Under the pieces are notes generated by a model that did not search any database, was not told the origin of the DNA, and saw nothing but the letters and a program-made list of their open reading frames with translations. Positions 34,578-42,486 of a stretch of DNA of 64,000 nucleotides are shown piece by piece. This stretch comes from Bradyrhizobium sp. Ai1a-2. Lineage in GTDB: Bacteria > Pseudomonadota > Alphaproteobacteria > Rhizobiales > Xanthobacteraceae. Both the position numbers and the translations under genes were made by a program. Location: positions 16,001 through 80,000 of the forward strand of contig NZ_AUEZ01000020.1 of assembly GCF_000426245.1 (NCBI RefSeq). The letters run 5' to 3'. How positions within the stretch are numbered: the first letter of the stretch is position 1; each line of letters starts with the position of its first letter.

Positions 34578-35555
34578 ATGAGAAAAGTAAGAGCTGCCGC
34601 AGTGCAAATCAGCCCGGTCCTATATAGCCGTGCGGGCACGGTCGAAAAAGTCATCGGGAAAATCGCCGAGCTCGGACGTCGAGGTGTACAGTTCGCGACG
34701 TTTCCCGAAACGGTCGTTCCTTACTATCCGTACTTCTCGTTCGTGCAGTCGGCTTTTCAGCTCAATGTCGGTAAGGAACACCTTCGCTTGATCGACCAGG
34801 CGGTCACCGTTCCCTCGGAAGTTACAAGCGCGATCAGCGAGGCGTGCCGGCAGGCGGGTTTGGTGGCGTCGATCGGCGTCAACGAGCGTGACGGAGGAAG
34901 CCTGTACAACACGCAACTATTGTTTGACTCCGACGGAACGCTGATTCAACGCCGCCGAAAAATTACCCCAACCTACCATGAGCGTATGATCTGGGGACAG
35001 GGCGACGGGTCGGGGCTGCGTGCCGTCGACAGCGCAGTGGGTCGTATCGGACAGCTCGCTTGTTGGGAGCATTACAATCCGCTCGCGCGCTATGCCTTGA
35101 TAGCCGATGGCGAGCAAATCCACTCTTCGATGTACCCCGGCTCGTTTGCGGGCGACCTGTTCTCCGAACAAACGCAGATCAATGTCCGGCAACATGCGCT
35201 GGAATCCGCATGCTTCGTGGTAAATGCGACCGCCTGGCTCAGCCCGGATCAGCAGGCACGAATCATGGAGGATACCGGCTGCAGCATCGGGCCGATCTCG
35301 GGTGGCTGCTTCACCGCAATTGTGGCTCCGGATGGGCAATTGATCGGAGAACCGCTTCGCTCGGGCGAGGGTGAGGTGATCGCGGATCTCGACTTCGCGC
35401 TGATCGGTCAGCGAAAACGCCTGATGGATTCCCGCGGTCACTACAGCCGGCCGGAACTGCTCAGCCTGCTTGTGGACCGCACCCCAACGCAGCATCTCCA
35501 TGAACGTGGCATGCATACGCGCGTGCCCGTCGTTCAGGAGATCGTTGAGGCGTAG
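34578..35555 (+). CDS. Nitrilase (carbon-nitrogen hydrolase family)
   Basis: This 325-aa enzyme has the catalytic triad in nitrilase context: Glu44 in [12 protein letters not shown], Lys128 in [20 protein letters not shown] and Cys162 in [13 protein letters not shown]. CWEHxxPL is the true-nitrilase form rather than amidase. It converts an organic nitrile to the acid and ammonia. AAGGA lies before the ATG. The gene carries a MarR-type operator and follows marR on the same strand. Confidence 0.93.
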   Translation: MRKVRAAAVQISPVLYSRAGTVEKVIGKIAELGRRGVQFATFPETVVPYYPYFSFVQSAFQLNVGKEHLRLIDQAVTVPSEVTSAISEACRQAGLVASIGVNERDGGSLYNTQLLFDSDGTLIQRRRKITPTYHERMIWGQGDGSGLRAVDSAVGRIGQLACWEHYNPLARYALIADGEQIHSSMYPGSFAGDLFSEQTQINVRQHALESACFVVNATAWLSPDQQARIMEDTGCSIGPISGGCFTAIVAPDGQLIGEPLRSGEGEVIADLDFALIGQRKRLMDSRGHYSRPELLSLLVDRTPTQHLHERGMHTRVPVVQEIVEA

Positions 35556-35660
35556 CACGGCCCAACGAGGTCAGGCTCGGGCCGCCGCATCTTTCCAACC
35601 TCGCGCAGGCCGTGATGTCTGTCCGCATCGCGCCGGCAGCTGCGCCGTCTCCGCTTTCGA

Positions 35661-35679
35661 TTTCAGGGCAAGAACCGGA
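35661..35679 (+). promoter_or_regulatory. Ada-box-like site 1 (before SnoaL-like gene)
   Basis: TTTCAGGGCAAGAACCGGA matches 15 of 19 bases of the best site at 40001. Together with the preceding bases it keeps GAT-N6-GCAA. It lies 86 bp before the ATG at 35766. Confidence 0.55.
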
Positions 35680-35765
35680 GTTTGGCTTCCTTCAGTCAAG
35701 CGTAGGTCTTCGTTCAGGTCGCCGATCGATGTCGGCGATCCCTTCGAGACACAGGAGCCATTCCA

Positions 35766-36215
35766 ATGAGCAAGGAAGAAGATAACAAGGCCGTTGTCGG
35801 TCGCTGGTTTACGGAGTTCTGGGGCAAGGACGTCAATCTTGCGGTCATCGACGAGATCGCCGCGTCCGATATGCTGCTCAAATACTCGCTGCATGAACCC
35901 CGGCGTGGCCGCGCCGACATCAAGGCATTCATGACCGATTTCCGTGCTGCGTTCCCCGATCTCAATTTCTGGGGCACGGCGGATCTGATCGCCGAGGGTG
36001 ACTACGTCGTCGGCCAATGGGAAGGTGGGGGCACCCATACCGGGCCGGCCTTCAATGACTTCCTGGTCGGCGGCCTGCCGGCCGCGACGGGCCGCAAGAT
36101 GCATTTCACCGGCACCACGGTGCTGAAGGTGATCGACGGCAAGATTGTCCAGGAGGTCGGCCTCGACGACGGCGTGACCGCGTTGACCCAGCTCGGGCTT
36201 CTCAAGGCGGCCTAG
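35766..36215 (+). CDS. SnoaL-like / ester cyclase family protein
   Basis: The 149-aa protein has an NTF2-like fold pattern: NKAVVGRWFTEFWGKDVNLA, FMTDFRAAFPDLNFW, GDYVVGQWEGGGTHTGPAFN and GRKMHFTGTTVLKVIDGKIV. It belongs to the polyketide-cyclase SnoaL-like group; members hydrolyse, isomerise or bind small molecules. AGGAG precedes the ATG. An Ada-box-like site lies upstream and a strong terminator follows, so it is a single-gene unit that may belong to the alkylation response. Confidence 0.85.
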   Translation: MSKEEDNKAVVGRWFTEFWGKDVNLAVIDEIAASDMLLKYSLHEPRRGRADIKAFMTDFRAAFPDLNFWGTADLIAEGDYVVGQWEGGGTHTGPAFNDFLVGGLPAATGRKMHFTGTTVLKVIDGKIVQEVGLDDGVTALTQLGLLKAA

Positions 36216-36236
36216 GTGGCTCACGCCCGGCCATTG

Positions 36237-36268
36237 AATAAGGCCCGCACGGCCGTGCGGGCCTTATT
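36237..36268. terminator. Strong hairpin terminator after the SnoaL-like gene
   Basis: A 32-base perfect palindrome with GC-rich arms (AAGGCCCGCAC and GTGCGGGCCTT) is flanked by AATA and TATT. It begins 21 bp after the stop codon and would terminate in either direction. Confidence 0.8.
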
Positions 36269-36338
36269 TGCTTTGGGCCCTGCCGCCGCGGAACCCGTCA
36301 AGCCGATGATGATTCGGCTGTCGGCACACGCAATCGAA

Positions 36339-36357
36339 TTCAAAAGCAAGGATCGGA
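36339..36357 (+). promoter_or_regulatory. Ada-box-like site 2 (before ada)
   Basis: TTCAAAAGCAAGGATCGGA matches 16 of 19 bases of the best site. The preceding base makes AAT-N6-GCAA (AATTCAAAAGCAA), the A-box/B-box arrangement recalled for Escherichia coli Ada targets. It lies 43 bp before the ada ATG. Confidence 0.65.
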
Positions 36358-36400
36358 GTGCATCAAGCGGGAATTGGCGGCACGATCGATCCAGCACCAT

Positions 36401-37504
36401 ATGAGAAACAAGATGACTGCGACGCCGGCCAATATCCCGAAGTCAACGCGCCCGTCGGTGGTGGATGATCCTCGATGGGCACGCGTTGTTGCGCGTGACA
36501 AGACGGCCGACGGCCATCTTTGGTACTCGGTCGCAACGACGGGCGTCTATTGCCGGCCCTCCTGTCCCTCCCGGATCCCGAACCCCAGGAATGTGCAGTT
36601 CCACGACAGCCTGGAAAGCGCCCGGGCAACAGGTTTCCGCCCTTGCAGGCGTTGCAATCCGGACGGCCTTTCGACTGAAGCCGAGAACGCGGCGCTGGTG
36701 TCGAAGGTGTGCCGGATCATCGAGGAGAGTGAAGAAGAGCCTTCGCTGGAGCAATTGGCGGCGGCGATCGGCCGGAGTCCGAGTTATTTTCATCGCATGT
36801 TCAAGGCCACGACCGGCCTGACACCGAAGGAATACGCCGCTGCCCGCCGCGCCAGGAAGGTTCGTCAGGGGTTGGCCGCCGGCAACTCGGTCACCGAGGC
36901 GATCTACGACGCCGGCTTCAATTCCAGCGGACGCTTCTATGAGAAGTCGACGGACATGCTCGGCATGACGCCGTCGCGGTACCGCGCCGGGGGTACGAAC
37001 GAGGAGATCAAGTTCGCCGTCGGGCAGACCTCTCTCGGCGCGATCCTGGTCGCCTCGAGCACAAAGGGCGTGGCCGCGATCCTCTTGGGCGACGATCCGG
37101 ACGAGCTCGTCCGCGATCTCCAGGATCGTTTCCCGAAAGCGCATCTCATTGGCGGTGATCGCGACTATGAGGCGCTGGTTGCCCGAGTCGTCGGCTTTGT
37201 TGAAGCGCCGGGGATCGGCCTGGACCTTCCGCTCGACGTCCGCGGCACCGCCTTCCAGCAACGCGTGTGGCGGGCGCTGCAGGAGATTCCCGTCGGCGAA
37301 GCGGTTTCCTATGCCGAAATCGCGCAGCGTATCGGCTCCCCGAACGCGGTGCGCGCGGTGGCCGGCGCATGCGCGGCGAACAAGCTCGCTGTCGCCATTC
37401 CCTGCCATCGCGTCGTCCGGAAAGACGGCTCGCTCTCGGGCTATGCCTGGGGCGTCGAACGCAGGCGTGCACTGCTCGAGCGGGAATCCCCGCGAGGCAA
37501 ATGA
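36401..37504 (+). CDS. ada: Bifunctional Ada: methylphosphotriester sensor / AraC activator / O6-methylguanine methyltransferase
   Basis: The protein has 367 aa from the ATG at 36401 (36413 possible). The N-terminal zinc site has Cys51, Cys55, Cys82 and Cys85 (GVYCRPSCPSR and FRPCRRCNPDG); methylation of one Cys turns Ada into an activator. The AraC helix-turn-helix follows (LEQLAAAIGRSPSYFHRMFK; EAIYDAGFNSSGRFYEKS). The C-terminal MGMT domain has Cys335 in AIPCHRVVRKDGSLSGYAWG. It repairs O6-alkylguanine and phosphotriesters and should switch on genes behind the Ada-like boxes nearby. Its TGA overlaps the next ATG by four bases. Confidence 0.95.
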   Translation: MRNKMTATPANIPKSTRPSVVDDPRWARVVARDKTADGHLWYSVATTGVYCRPSCPSRIPNPRNVQFHDSLESARATGFRPCRRCNPDGLSTEAENAALVSKVCRIIEESEEEPSLEQLAAAIGRSPSYFHRMFKATTGLTPKEYAAARRARKVRQGLAAGNSVTEAIYDAGFNSSGRFYEKSTDMLGMTPSRYRAGGTNEEIKFAVGQTSLGAILVASSTKGVAAILLGDDPDELVRDLQDRFPKAHLIGGDRDYEALVARVVGFVEAPGIGLDLPLDVRGTAFQQRVWRALQEIPVGEAVSYAEIAQRIGSPNAVRAVAGACAANKLAVAIPCHRVVRKDGSLSGYAWGVERRRALLERESPRGK

Positions 37505-37947
37505 ACATCGCCGCCGCCAAAGCGGCCCCCGGAGCGCATTCCCCGGCCGGTGTCTGCGAGTTTGAAAGCAATATTCGGAGTGTCCGGGTTGCGGTCTCGT
37601 GCACTTATTCGATCATTCAGGTGGTCGATGCGTGCCTATTGAACTCGCTGGTGATCGCCGACGCCGATCGACTGGCGGAAGGAACGCTTCAGACGATGTT
37701 TCCTCGGGGTGCATTGGACGCAAGGACCAAGCGCGAGAAGCGCCGCCGCACCAGGATAATTCCCGATGCGATCGCAGGCCTCGTTCACACCGATCCGGCG
37801 AAGGCTCGGGTGATGGCCTATTTCCGCCGGCTCGTGGCCGACGGCTATGCAGAATGGCAGATGCTCGAGAACGGAGACATCCGCCTGCGGTTTCGCACCG
37901 GCGAGACCTATCTTCTCGCAAGTACGACGATCATCCGCATCGCGTGA
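37501..37947 (+). CDS. Unknown small protein coupled to ada
   Basis: This frame of 148 aa starts at an ATG overlapping the ada stop (ATGA). The convincing part begins near residue 41 (VDACLLNSLVIADADRLAEG) and runs to RLRFRTGETYLLASTTIIRI. A basic stretch (ARTKREKRRRTRIIPDAI) suggests nucleic-acid contact. An Ada-box-like site lies inside the first 27 codons, so translation may instead start downstream (GTG 37621 or GTG 37651). I recognise no family. Its position and box make it a candidate new member of the Ada response. Confidence 0.6.
   Translation: MNIAAAKAAPGAHSPAGVCEFESNIRSVRVAVSCTYSIIQVVDACLLNSLVIADADRLAEGTLQTMFPRGALDARTKREKRRRTRIIPDAIAGLVHTDPAKARVMAYFRRLVADGYAEWQMLENGDIRLRFRTGETYLLASTTIIRIA
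37561..37579 (+). promoter_or_regulatory. Ada-box-like site 3 (within or before the small unknown gene)
   Basis: TTTGAAAGCAATATTCGGA matches 15 of 19 bases of the best site, with TTTGAAAGCAA intact. It lies 57 bp after the ada stop codon. Confidence 0.55.
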
Positions 37948-38031
37948 TCAGGCCGAAATTCTGATGGACTTGATTTGCGCCGAGCGTCCAGCTCTTTCGT
38001 GTCAGCAAGCAGCAATTGAAAGCTTTCTCGA

Positions 38032-38050
38032 TTTGAGAGCAAGCACCGGA
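38032..38050 (+). promoter_or_regulatory. Ada-box-like site 4 (before ogt-oxygenase operon)
   Basis: TTTGAGAGCAAGCACCGGA matches 17 of 19 bases of the best site and has GAT-N6-GCAA. It lies 59 bp before the GTG at 38110. Confidence 0.65.
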
Positions 38051-38109
38051 GTTCAGACAAGCACGCCGCCGAATAGTTTCGATCATGAGGACAGATCAGG
38101 AGTTGAACC

Positions 38110-38676
38110 GTGAACCTCATGATTTCCGAAGCCGCCTTGCGGCTTGCACTGATGGCAAAGCGTACCGATGCGGCCGGTGAGATTCTTTTCCATGCGATCG
38201 GCGAGTGCGGCCTGGGTAAGGTTCTGGTGGCCCGCAGCGCCAGGGGTGTCTGCGCCATTCTGCTTGGCGCGGGCTCCGACGAACTGGAAGCGGATCTCGC
38301 CGCCCGTTTCCCCGATGTCATGCTGGTCGCGAACGAGGTCACCGTCCGCGATGACCTGGCGAAGGTGATCCGTTTCGTGGACAAGCCCACCAAAGGGCTT
38401 CATCTTGTGCTCGATATGCGCGGGACCCCGCTGCAGCGCCGCGTCTGGGAGAAGATGCGCTCGATTCCTGTCGGCAGGACGGTGACCTACATGCAACTTG
38501 CTCGCTGGATCAGCCCCGTGGCCTCGGCCCGCGTGATCGCGGGTGCCTGCGCCGCCAATCCGATCGCACTCGCTATTCCCTGCCACCGCGTCATTCGCAC
38601 TGACGGCGATCTGGCGGATTATCGCTGGGGCATCGAACGCAAGCGTGAACTGATCAGGAAGGAAGCCATCGCATGA
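38110..38676 (+). CDS. ogt: O6-alkylguanine-DNA alkyltransferase, Ada-C-terminal-like
   Basis: The protein has 188 aa from GTG 38110 (ATG 38119 gives 185 aa). It resembles the C-terminal half of Ada: LGKVLVARSARGVCAILLG, LDMRGTPLQRRVWEKMRSIP, TVTYMQLARW and ACAANPIALAIPCHRVIRTD. The acceptor Cys is present, but the usual SGYxWG after it reads ADYRWG, a change beside the substrate pocket. Its stop overlaps the oxygenase start (ATGA). It is preceded by an Ada-like box. Confidence 0.9.
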   Translation: MNLMISEAALRLALMAKRTDAAGEILFHAIGECGLGKVLVARSARGVCAILLGAGSDELEADLAARFPDVMLVANEVTVRDDLAKVIRFVDKPTKGLHLVLDMRGTPLQRRVWEKMRSIPVGRTVTYMQLARWISPVASARVIAGACAANPIALAIPCHRVIRTDGDLADYRWGIERKRELIRKEAIA

Positions 38677-39422
38677 CAACTCGTTCGTCCATCATCTCCC
38701 GTGCCTCGGCGGTTACGCCCGCAGAGGCACGGGTTGCCGCTTACGACTGGCAGGCGCTCGCAGTCGAGCTCGACAATTACGGCTGCGCCGTCTTGCCAAA
38801 GCTGCTCATGCCCGAAGAGTGCCGCACCATTGCGGGCCTGTATCCGGACGAGAGCCATTTCCGAAGTCATATCCACATGGCGCGGCACGGCTTCGGCAAG
38901 GGCGAGTACCGCTACTTCAAATATCCGCTGCCGGACCTCATAGGCTCTCTGCGAACGGCGCTTTACCCGCGCCTCGCGGGCGTCGCCAACGAATGGAACG
39001 CGCGGATGGGCATCAGCGAGCGCTATCCGGGCGACCACGCGTCATTCCTCAAGCAATGCCACGGCGCCGGCCAGATGCGCCCGACGCCGCTTCTGCTGCA
39101 ATATGTCCCGGGTGACTTCAACTGCCTCCACCAGGATCTCTACGGCGATCTCGCATTCCCGATCCAGGTCGCGATTCTGCTCTCGCAGCCCGGCACGGAC
39201 TTCACAGGTGGCGAGTTCGTTCTGACCGAGCAGCGGCCGCGCATGCAGAGCCGCGTCGAAGTCGTGCCGCTCCGGCAGGGCGACGCTGTGGCCTTCGCGG
39301 TCCATAACCGGCCGGTGCAGGGATCGAAAGGTAATTACCGCGTGAACCTTCGTCACGGTGTGAGCCGCGTGCGTTCCGGCATGCGGCACACCGTCGGGAT
39401 TATTTTTCACGATGCGACCTAG
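38673..39422 (+). CDS. 2OG-Fe(II) oxygenase, AlkB-superfamily-like, coupled to ogt
   Basis: The 249-aa protein contains a double-stranded beta-helix pattern: FNCLHQDLYGD supplies the HxD pair (about 152-154). The C-terminal RVNLRHGVSRVRSGMRHTVG supplies the distal His (about 228) and the Arg for 2-oxoglutarate (about 238). It starts inside the stop of an alkyltransferase gene behind an Ada-like box, so it is probably an alkylation-damage enzyme, perhaps an oxidative DNA or RNA demethylase. It is not close to classical AlkB (no NxTFRxxxRR end). The substrate is inferred from context. Confidence 0.85.
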   Translation: MTTRSSIISRASAVTPAEARVAAYDWQALAVELDNYGCAVLPKLLMPEECRTIAGLYPDESHFRSHIHMARHGFGKGEYRYFKYPLPDLIGSLRTALYPRLAGVANEWNARMGISERYPGDHASFLKQCHGAGQMRPTPLLLQYVPGDFNCLHQDLYGDLAFPIQVAILLSQPGTDFTGGEFVLTEQRPRMQSRVEVVPLRQGDAVAFAVHNRPVQGSKGNYRVNLRHGVSRVRSGMRHTVGIIFHDAT

Positions 39423-39461
39423 CGGCGGGGGCAGACGTGCGCCTGCCGAATGGAGAAGACC

Positions 39462-39947
39462 ATGAAACTGGTCAGGATGAGCGAGCGGAAAGTCGGCCTC
39501 CTGGTGCCTCTTCCGAGCGGCCTACATGTCATCGACATCGCGGACAGTCTGGGTGTATTTGCGCCTCATGATCCCCTGTCGAACGGTGTTCTGAACGGCG
39601 CGTTGAAAGGTGGTTGCGACTGGTCGCTGATCGTCAAGCATTGGGCCCACTTGCGATCGCCGCTCAAAAGGCTGGCGAACCTCGCTGCAGCAAGTCCAGA
39701 TCATTCGCGCTTGGCCATGCGGCCGTTCAAGGAACAATTTCAAATCGACGATGCTGTCGATCAGATTGTTGCAATCGATATAACTGACACTGAACCCCTC
39801 GAAGGGCAGGATCCAACGGGCCGGCGCGCCATGGCGCGACAGTTCAGCGAGCTTCACGAGAACAAGATCGGGCGCGATGCGCCTCCGACAGCGGGAGCCG
39901 CGCAGGTCATTGACTTCTCGCATCACAAACAGATGGGCGATGCCTGA
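39462..39947 (+). CDS. Stand-alone FAH N-terminal-domain-like protein
   Basis: The protein has 161 aa from the ATG at 39462, with GGAG 10 bp upstream. The first 75 residues (MKLVRMSERKVGLLVPLPSG; LHVIDIADSLGVF) look like the N-terminal domain found before fumarylacetoacetase catalytic domains. No catalytic domain follows; the rest is not recognised. It lies 39 bp after the oxygenase gene and is probably the third gene of that operon. Function unknown. Confidence 0.6.
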   Translation: MKLVRMSERKVGLLVPLPSGLHVIDIADSLGVFAPHDPLSNGVLNGALKGGCDWSLIVKHWAHLRSPLKRLANLAAASPDHSRLAMRPFKEQFQIDDAVDQIVAIDITDTEPLEGQDPTGRRAMARQFSELHENKIGRDAPPTAGAAQVIDFSHHKQMGDA

Positions 39948-40000
39948 CTTCGAGGTGCCGCTGGAGGGATAGCGGTCGCCCGTCACTTTCCATTTTTCGA

Positions 40001-40019
40001 TTTGAAAGCAAGGACCGGA
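40001..40019 (+). promoter_or_regulatory. Ada-box-like site 5 (best form, before third ogt)
   Basis: TTTGAAAGCAAGGACCGGA is taken as the reference form because it shares most bases with the other four sites. CGA precedes it, giving GAT-N6-GCAA. It ends 60 bp before the ATG at 40080. Confidence 0.65.
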
Positions 40020-40079
40020 TCGGCCGCGCCATCACGGGTCTCTATCTTCTCGTCAGAAACAGATTCAAAGGAGCGCAAG

Positions 40080-40589
40080 ATGCGCGAAATCATCCGCTTT
40101 GCCTGGGGAAGCAGTTCCCTCGGCGATTTCATCGTGGCCATGTCCGACAAGGGGCTCGTGGCCCTCGAATTCAGCTCGGATCGCTCAGCGGCGGAGGACG
40201 CATTGCGCGTCCGTTTTCCGGAGGCCGACATCATCGGCAGCGAGCCGGAATTAACCGATGTCCTGTCGAAGGTGCAGCGCGTGATCGAAGCGCCGGGGTT
40301 CGATCCCGCAATTCCACTCGACTTGCGCGGGACGCCGTATGAAGTCGAAGTCTGGTCGATGCTGCGTGCGATACCCGTCGGCGAAACGACGAACTACGGC
40401 GCGCTGGCGGCCAAATTCGGTACCCGTGATGCACGCGAGGTGACCGAGGCGATCGCCTGCAATCCTGTCGCGGTCCTGGTGCCGTGCCACCGCGTCGTCA
40501 AGAAGGACGGCTCGATCTCCGGCTATCGATGGGGCGTCAAGCGCAAGCGCGAGCTATTGGCACGCGAAAGACGTTCCGGGGCATCCTGA
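40080..40589 (+). CDS. ogt: O6-alkylguanine-DNA alkyltransferase, second Ada-C-terminal-like copy
   Basis: The 169-aa protein has LGDFIVAMSDKGLVALEFS, LDLRGTPYEVEVWSMLRAIP, TTNYGALAAKFG and AIACNPVAVLVPCHRVVKKD, with SGYRWG intact. The acceptor Cys and the Arg-finger position (DAREVTEA) are kept. AAGGAG at 40068 supports the start. It is a single gene behind the best Ada-like box and converges on the COG0523 GTPase. With Ada and the copy at 38110 it makes three Ada-type MGMT domains in 4.2 kb. Confidence 0.92.
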   Translation: MREIIRFAWGSSSLGDFIVAMSDKGLVALEFSSDRSAAEDALRVRFPEADIIGSEPELTDVLSKVQRVIEAPGFDPAIPLDLRGTPYEVEVWSMLRAIPVGETTNYGALAAKFGTRDAREVTEAIACNPVAVLVPCHRVVKKDGSISGYRWGVKRKRELLARERRSGAS

Positions 40590-40612
40590 ACTCTGTGGAG
40601 GGCGGCGGCGCG

Positions 40613-41818
40613 TCAGGCCGCTTCGTCGGCGCGCTTCCAGACCGGAAACGGATCGGGAAGGCTGGCCCAGGCCTGCGCGTTCATGCCGGGCTTTCCCTTC
40701 ACCAGGCACGCATCAAGCCGCGCACGGATCGCAGTCTCATCCATGTTCGTGCCGATGAAGACGAGTTCCTGCCGGCGGTCGCCATAGAGATCGTTCCAGC
40801 TCTTCTTCAATATTCGTTGCCACTCGGGATCCTGTGGCCACCGTTCGCGCGGTATAGCCGCCCACCAGAATCCCAACGCCTCGGTCTTGGTGATGGCGCC
40901 GGCCTGGCTCATTTCGCCAACCCATTGCGGACGCGTGGCAATCCAGAAATGTCCCTTGGCACGAATGACCCCCGGCCAGGCGTCATGAAGGAAGTGATGA
41001 AATTTCGTGGGTTCGAACGGCCGCTGCGCGCGATAGACGAAGCTCTTGATGCCGTATTCGTCGCTCTCCGGCACATGGTCGGCAAAGCCGTACAATTCCT
41101 TGAACCACAGCGGATGCTGTTGCGCCTTCTGAAAATCGAAGCGCCCGGTGTCGAGGATCCGGTCGAACGGGACCTTGCTGTGATTGGCCTCCAGGATCTC
41201 GGCTTCAGGATTGAGCGCGCGGATGATCTTGCGCGCAGCATCGCGCTGCGCGGGCGCAGCATCATCCACCTTGTTCAGCACGACGACATCGGCAAACTCG
41301 ATCTGCTCGACAAGCAGATCGACCAATGTGCGCCGATCATTGTCGAGGGCCTCGCCGCGCTCGCTAAGGAAGTCGGTGGAGGAATAGTCCTTCAACAGGT
41401 TCACCGCATCGACGACCGTGACCATCGTGTCGAGTCTTGCAACGTCGGACAGGCTCTCGCCTTGCTCGGTCCGGAAATCGAATGTGGCCGCAATCGGCAG
41501 CGGCTCGGAGATGCCGGTCGATTCGATCAGCAGGTAATCGAAGCTTCCGCCTTCGGCCAGCGCGCGCACTTCCCTGAGCAGGTCGTCGCGCAGGGTGCAG
41601 CAGATGCACCCGTTGGTCATTTCAACCAGCTTCTCGTTCGTCCGGGAAAGATTCGCACCGCCATCGCGAACCAGATCCGCATCGATGTTCACCTCGCTCA
41701 TGTCGTTCACAATCACGGCCACCTTCAGGCCGTGGCGGTTGTTGAGCACGTGGTTCAGCAAAGTGGTCTTTCCAGCCCCGAGGAAGCCGGACAAGACGGT
41801 GACGGGCAGTTTTTGCAT
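40613..41818 (-). CDS. COG0523/CobW-family GTPase, zinc-responsive metallochaperone type
   Basis: The protein has 401 aa from the ATG at 41818. Features are the Walker [12 protein letters not shown], the metal motif CICC ([13 protein letters not shown]), [10 protein letters not shown] and the G-specificity NKVD. The C-terminal CobW domain ([20 protein letters not shown]) is complete. A perfect Zur-like palindrome 66 bp upstream indicates expression under zinc shortage. The protein probably hands zinc to client enzymes using GTP. It converges on the last ogt gene. Confidence 0.92.
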   Translation of the reverse strand: MQKLPVTVLSGFLGAGKTTLLNHVLNNRHGLKVAVIVNDMSEVNIDADLVRDGGANLSRTNEKLVEMTNGCICCTLRDDLLREVRALAEGGSFDYLLIESTGISEPLPIAATFDFRTEQGESLSDVARLDTMVTVVDAVNLLKDYSSTDFLSERGEALDNDRRTLVDLLVEQIEFADVVVLNKVDDAAPAQRDAARKIIRALNPEAEILEANHSKVPFDRILDTGRFDFQKAQQHPLWFKELYGFADHVPESDEYGIKSFVYRAQRPFEPTKFHHFLHDAWPGVIRAKGHFWIATRPQWVGEMSQAGAITKTEALGFWWAAIPRERWPQDPEWQRILKKSWNDLYGDRRQELVFIGTNMDETAIRARLDACLVKGKPGMNAQAWASLPDPFPVWKRADEAA

Positions 41819-41883
41819 GGAGGTCGAACAGCCTTTGCAGCTTGAGGAATTTCCGCCCGGCAGTGGGCATCGAGGCATCCTTG

Positions 41884-41903
41884 TGTAATGTTATAACATT
41901 ACA
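41884..41903. promoter_or_regulatory. Zur box (perfect 20-bp palindrome)
   Basis: TGTAATGTTATAACATTACA is identical to its reverse complement. The form agrees with Zur operators as I know them (GTTATAAC core in an AT-rich palindrome). It lies 66 bp before the GTPase start, and a related site precedes the znu operon at 52391. Confidence 0.8.
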
Positions 41904-42001
41904 TAAACGGAGCCGTTTTCGATTGTCAAGCTGCACTCACTGTGGGCCGCGCCGTGCCGGCTCTGCTTCGATTCCCGGGCACGGCATTTCCTGATCGGAA
42001 A

Positions 42002-42017
42002 CGATAAAATTTTATCG
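42002..42017. promoter_or_regulatory. 16-bp AT-rich perfect palindrome, unassigned
   Basis: CGATAAAATTTTATCG is self-complementary. It lies about 100 bp beyond the Zur box in a 483-bp stretch (41819-42301) without a convincing gene; a 24-codon frame at 42116 is the only other candidate there. It could be an operator, but no neighbouring regulator explains it. Confidence 0.35.
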
Positions 42018-42301
42018 GCTGCGTTGATCTGCAGCCTCTGCGTCTCGGCATGGTTCCAATGCGCGCTTTCGCCGCAATGGCGATGGTGCCCTGTGCGGCT
42101 ATGCTGAGTCCATCATGACCTATGTCGTCGACATCGATCCGCGCATCGCGCGCTTCTGTCTGCACGCCGGCCGCCTGCACGCAGGCACTTAGCCGGACGG
42201 CCGATCGAGCCGTCCGGGTTCTGTTCTCATCGAAAATTGAAAGTTCGAGTTCGTGGCTTCCGTGCAGGGGCCTGATTTACTTTGAGCAGAAGGAACGTGC
42301 C

Positions 42302-42469
42302 GTGTTGCCTCCATCAAAGACCGCTCACACCGCATCCGATCATCGGCGCCTCGAGCGTACGTGCGAAAGCGTGAAGCAAACCGAGTCGAATGTCGTGCCA
42401 TTGTTCCGTGTCCCTGCGGTCACGAAAGATGACGCGATTGACGACGACCCCGGCCCAACCGCCGCCTGA
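42302..42469 (+). CDS. Possible small protein before rnk
   Basis: This 55-aa frame starts at GTG 42302 with AAGGA about 8 bp upstream. It ends DDAIDDDPGPTAA, an acidic tail, and has no recognised domain. It lies 17 bp before the rnk-like gene and could be co-transcribed. The evidence is limited to the ribosome site and spacing. Confidence 0.35.
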   Translation: MLPPSKTAHTASDHRRLERTCESVKQTESNVVPLFRVPAVTKDDAIDDDPGPTAA

Positions 42470-42486
42470 ACGCCAAGGTGACAGCA

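Noticed and set aside
40484..41845. Long plus-strand frame (453 codons) opposite the COG0523 GTPase
   Set aside because: It is antisense to an unmistakable GTPase with all its motifs, and overlaps the end of ogt.
42116..42190. 24-codon frame MTYVVDIDPRIARFCLHAG...
   Set aside because: No ribosome site and no detectable feature; not enough to call a gene.
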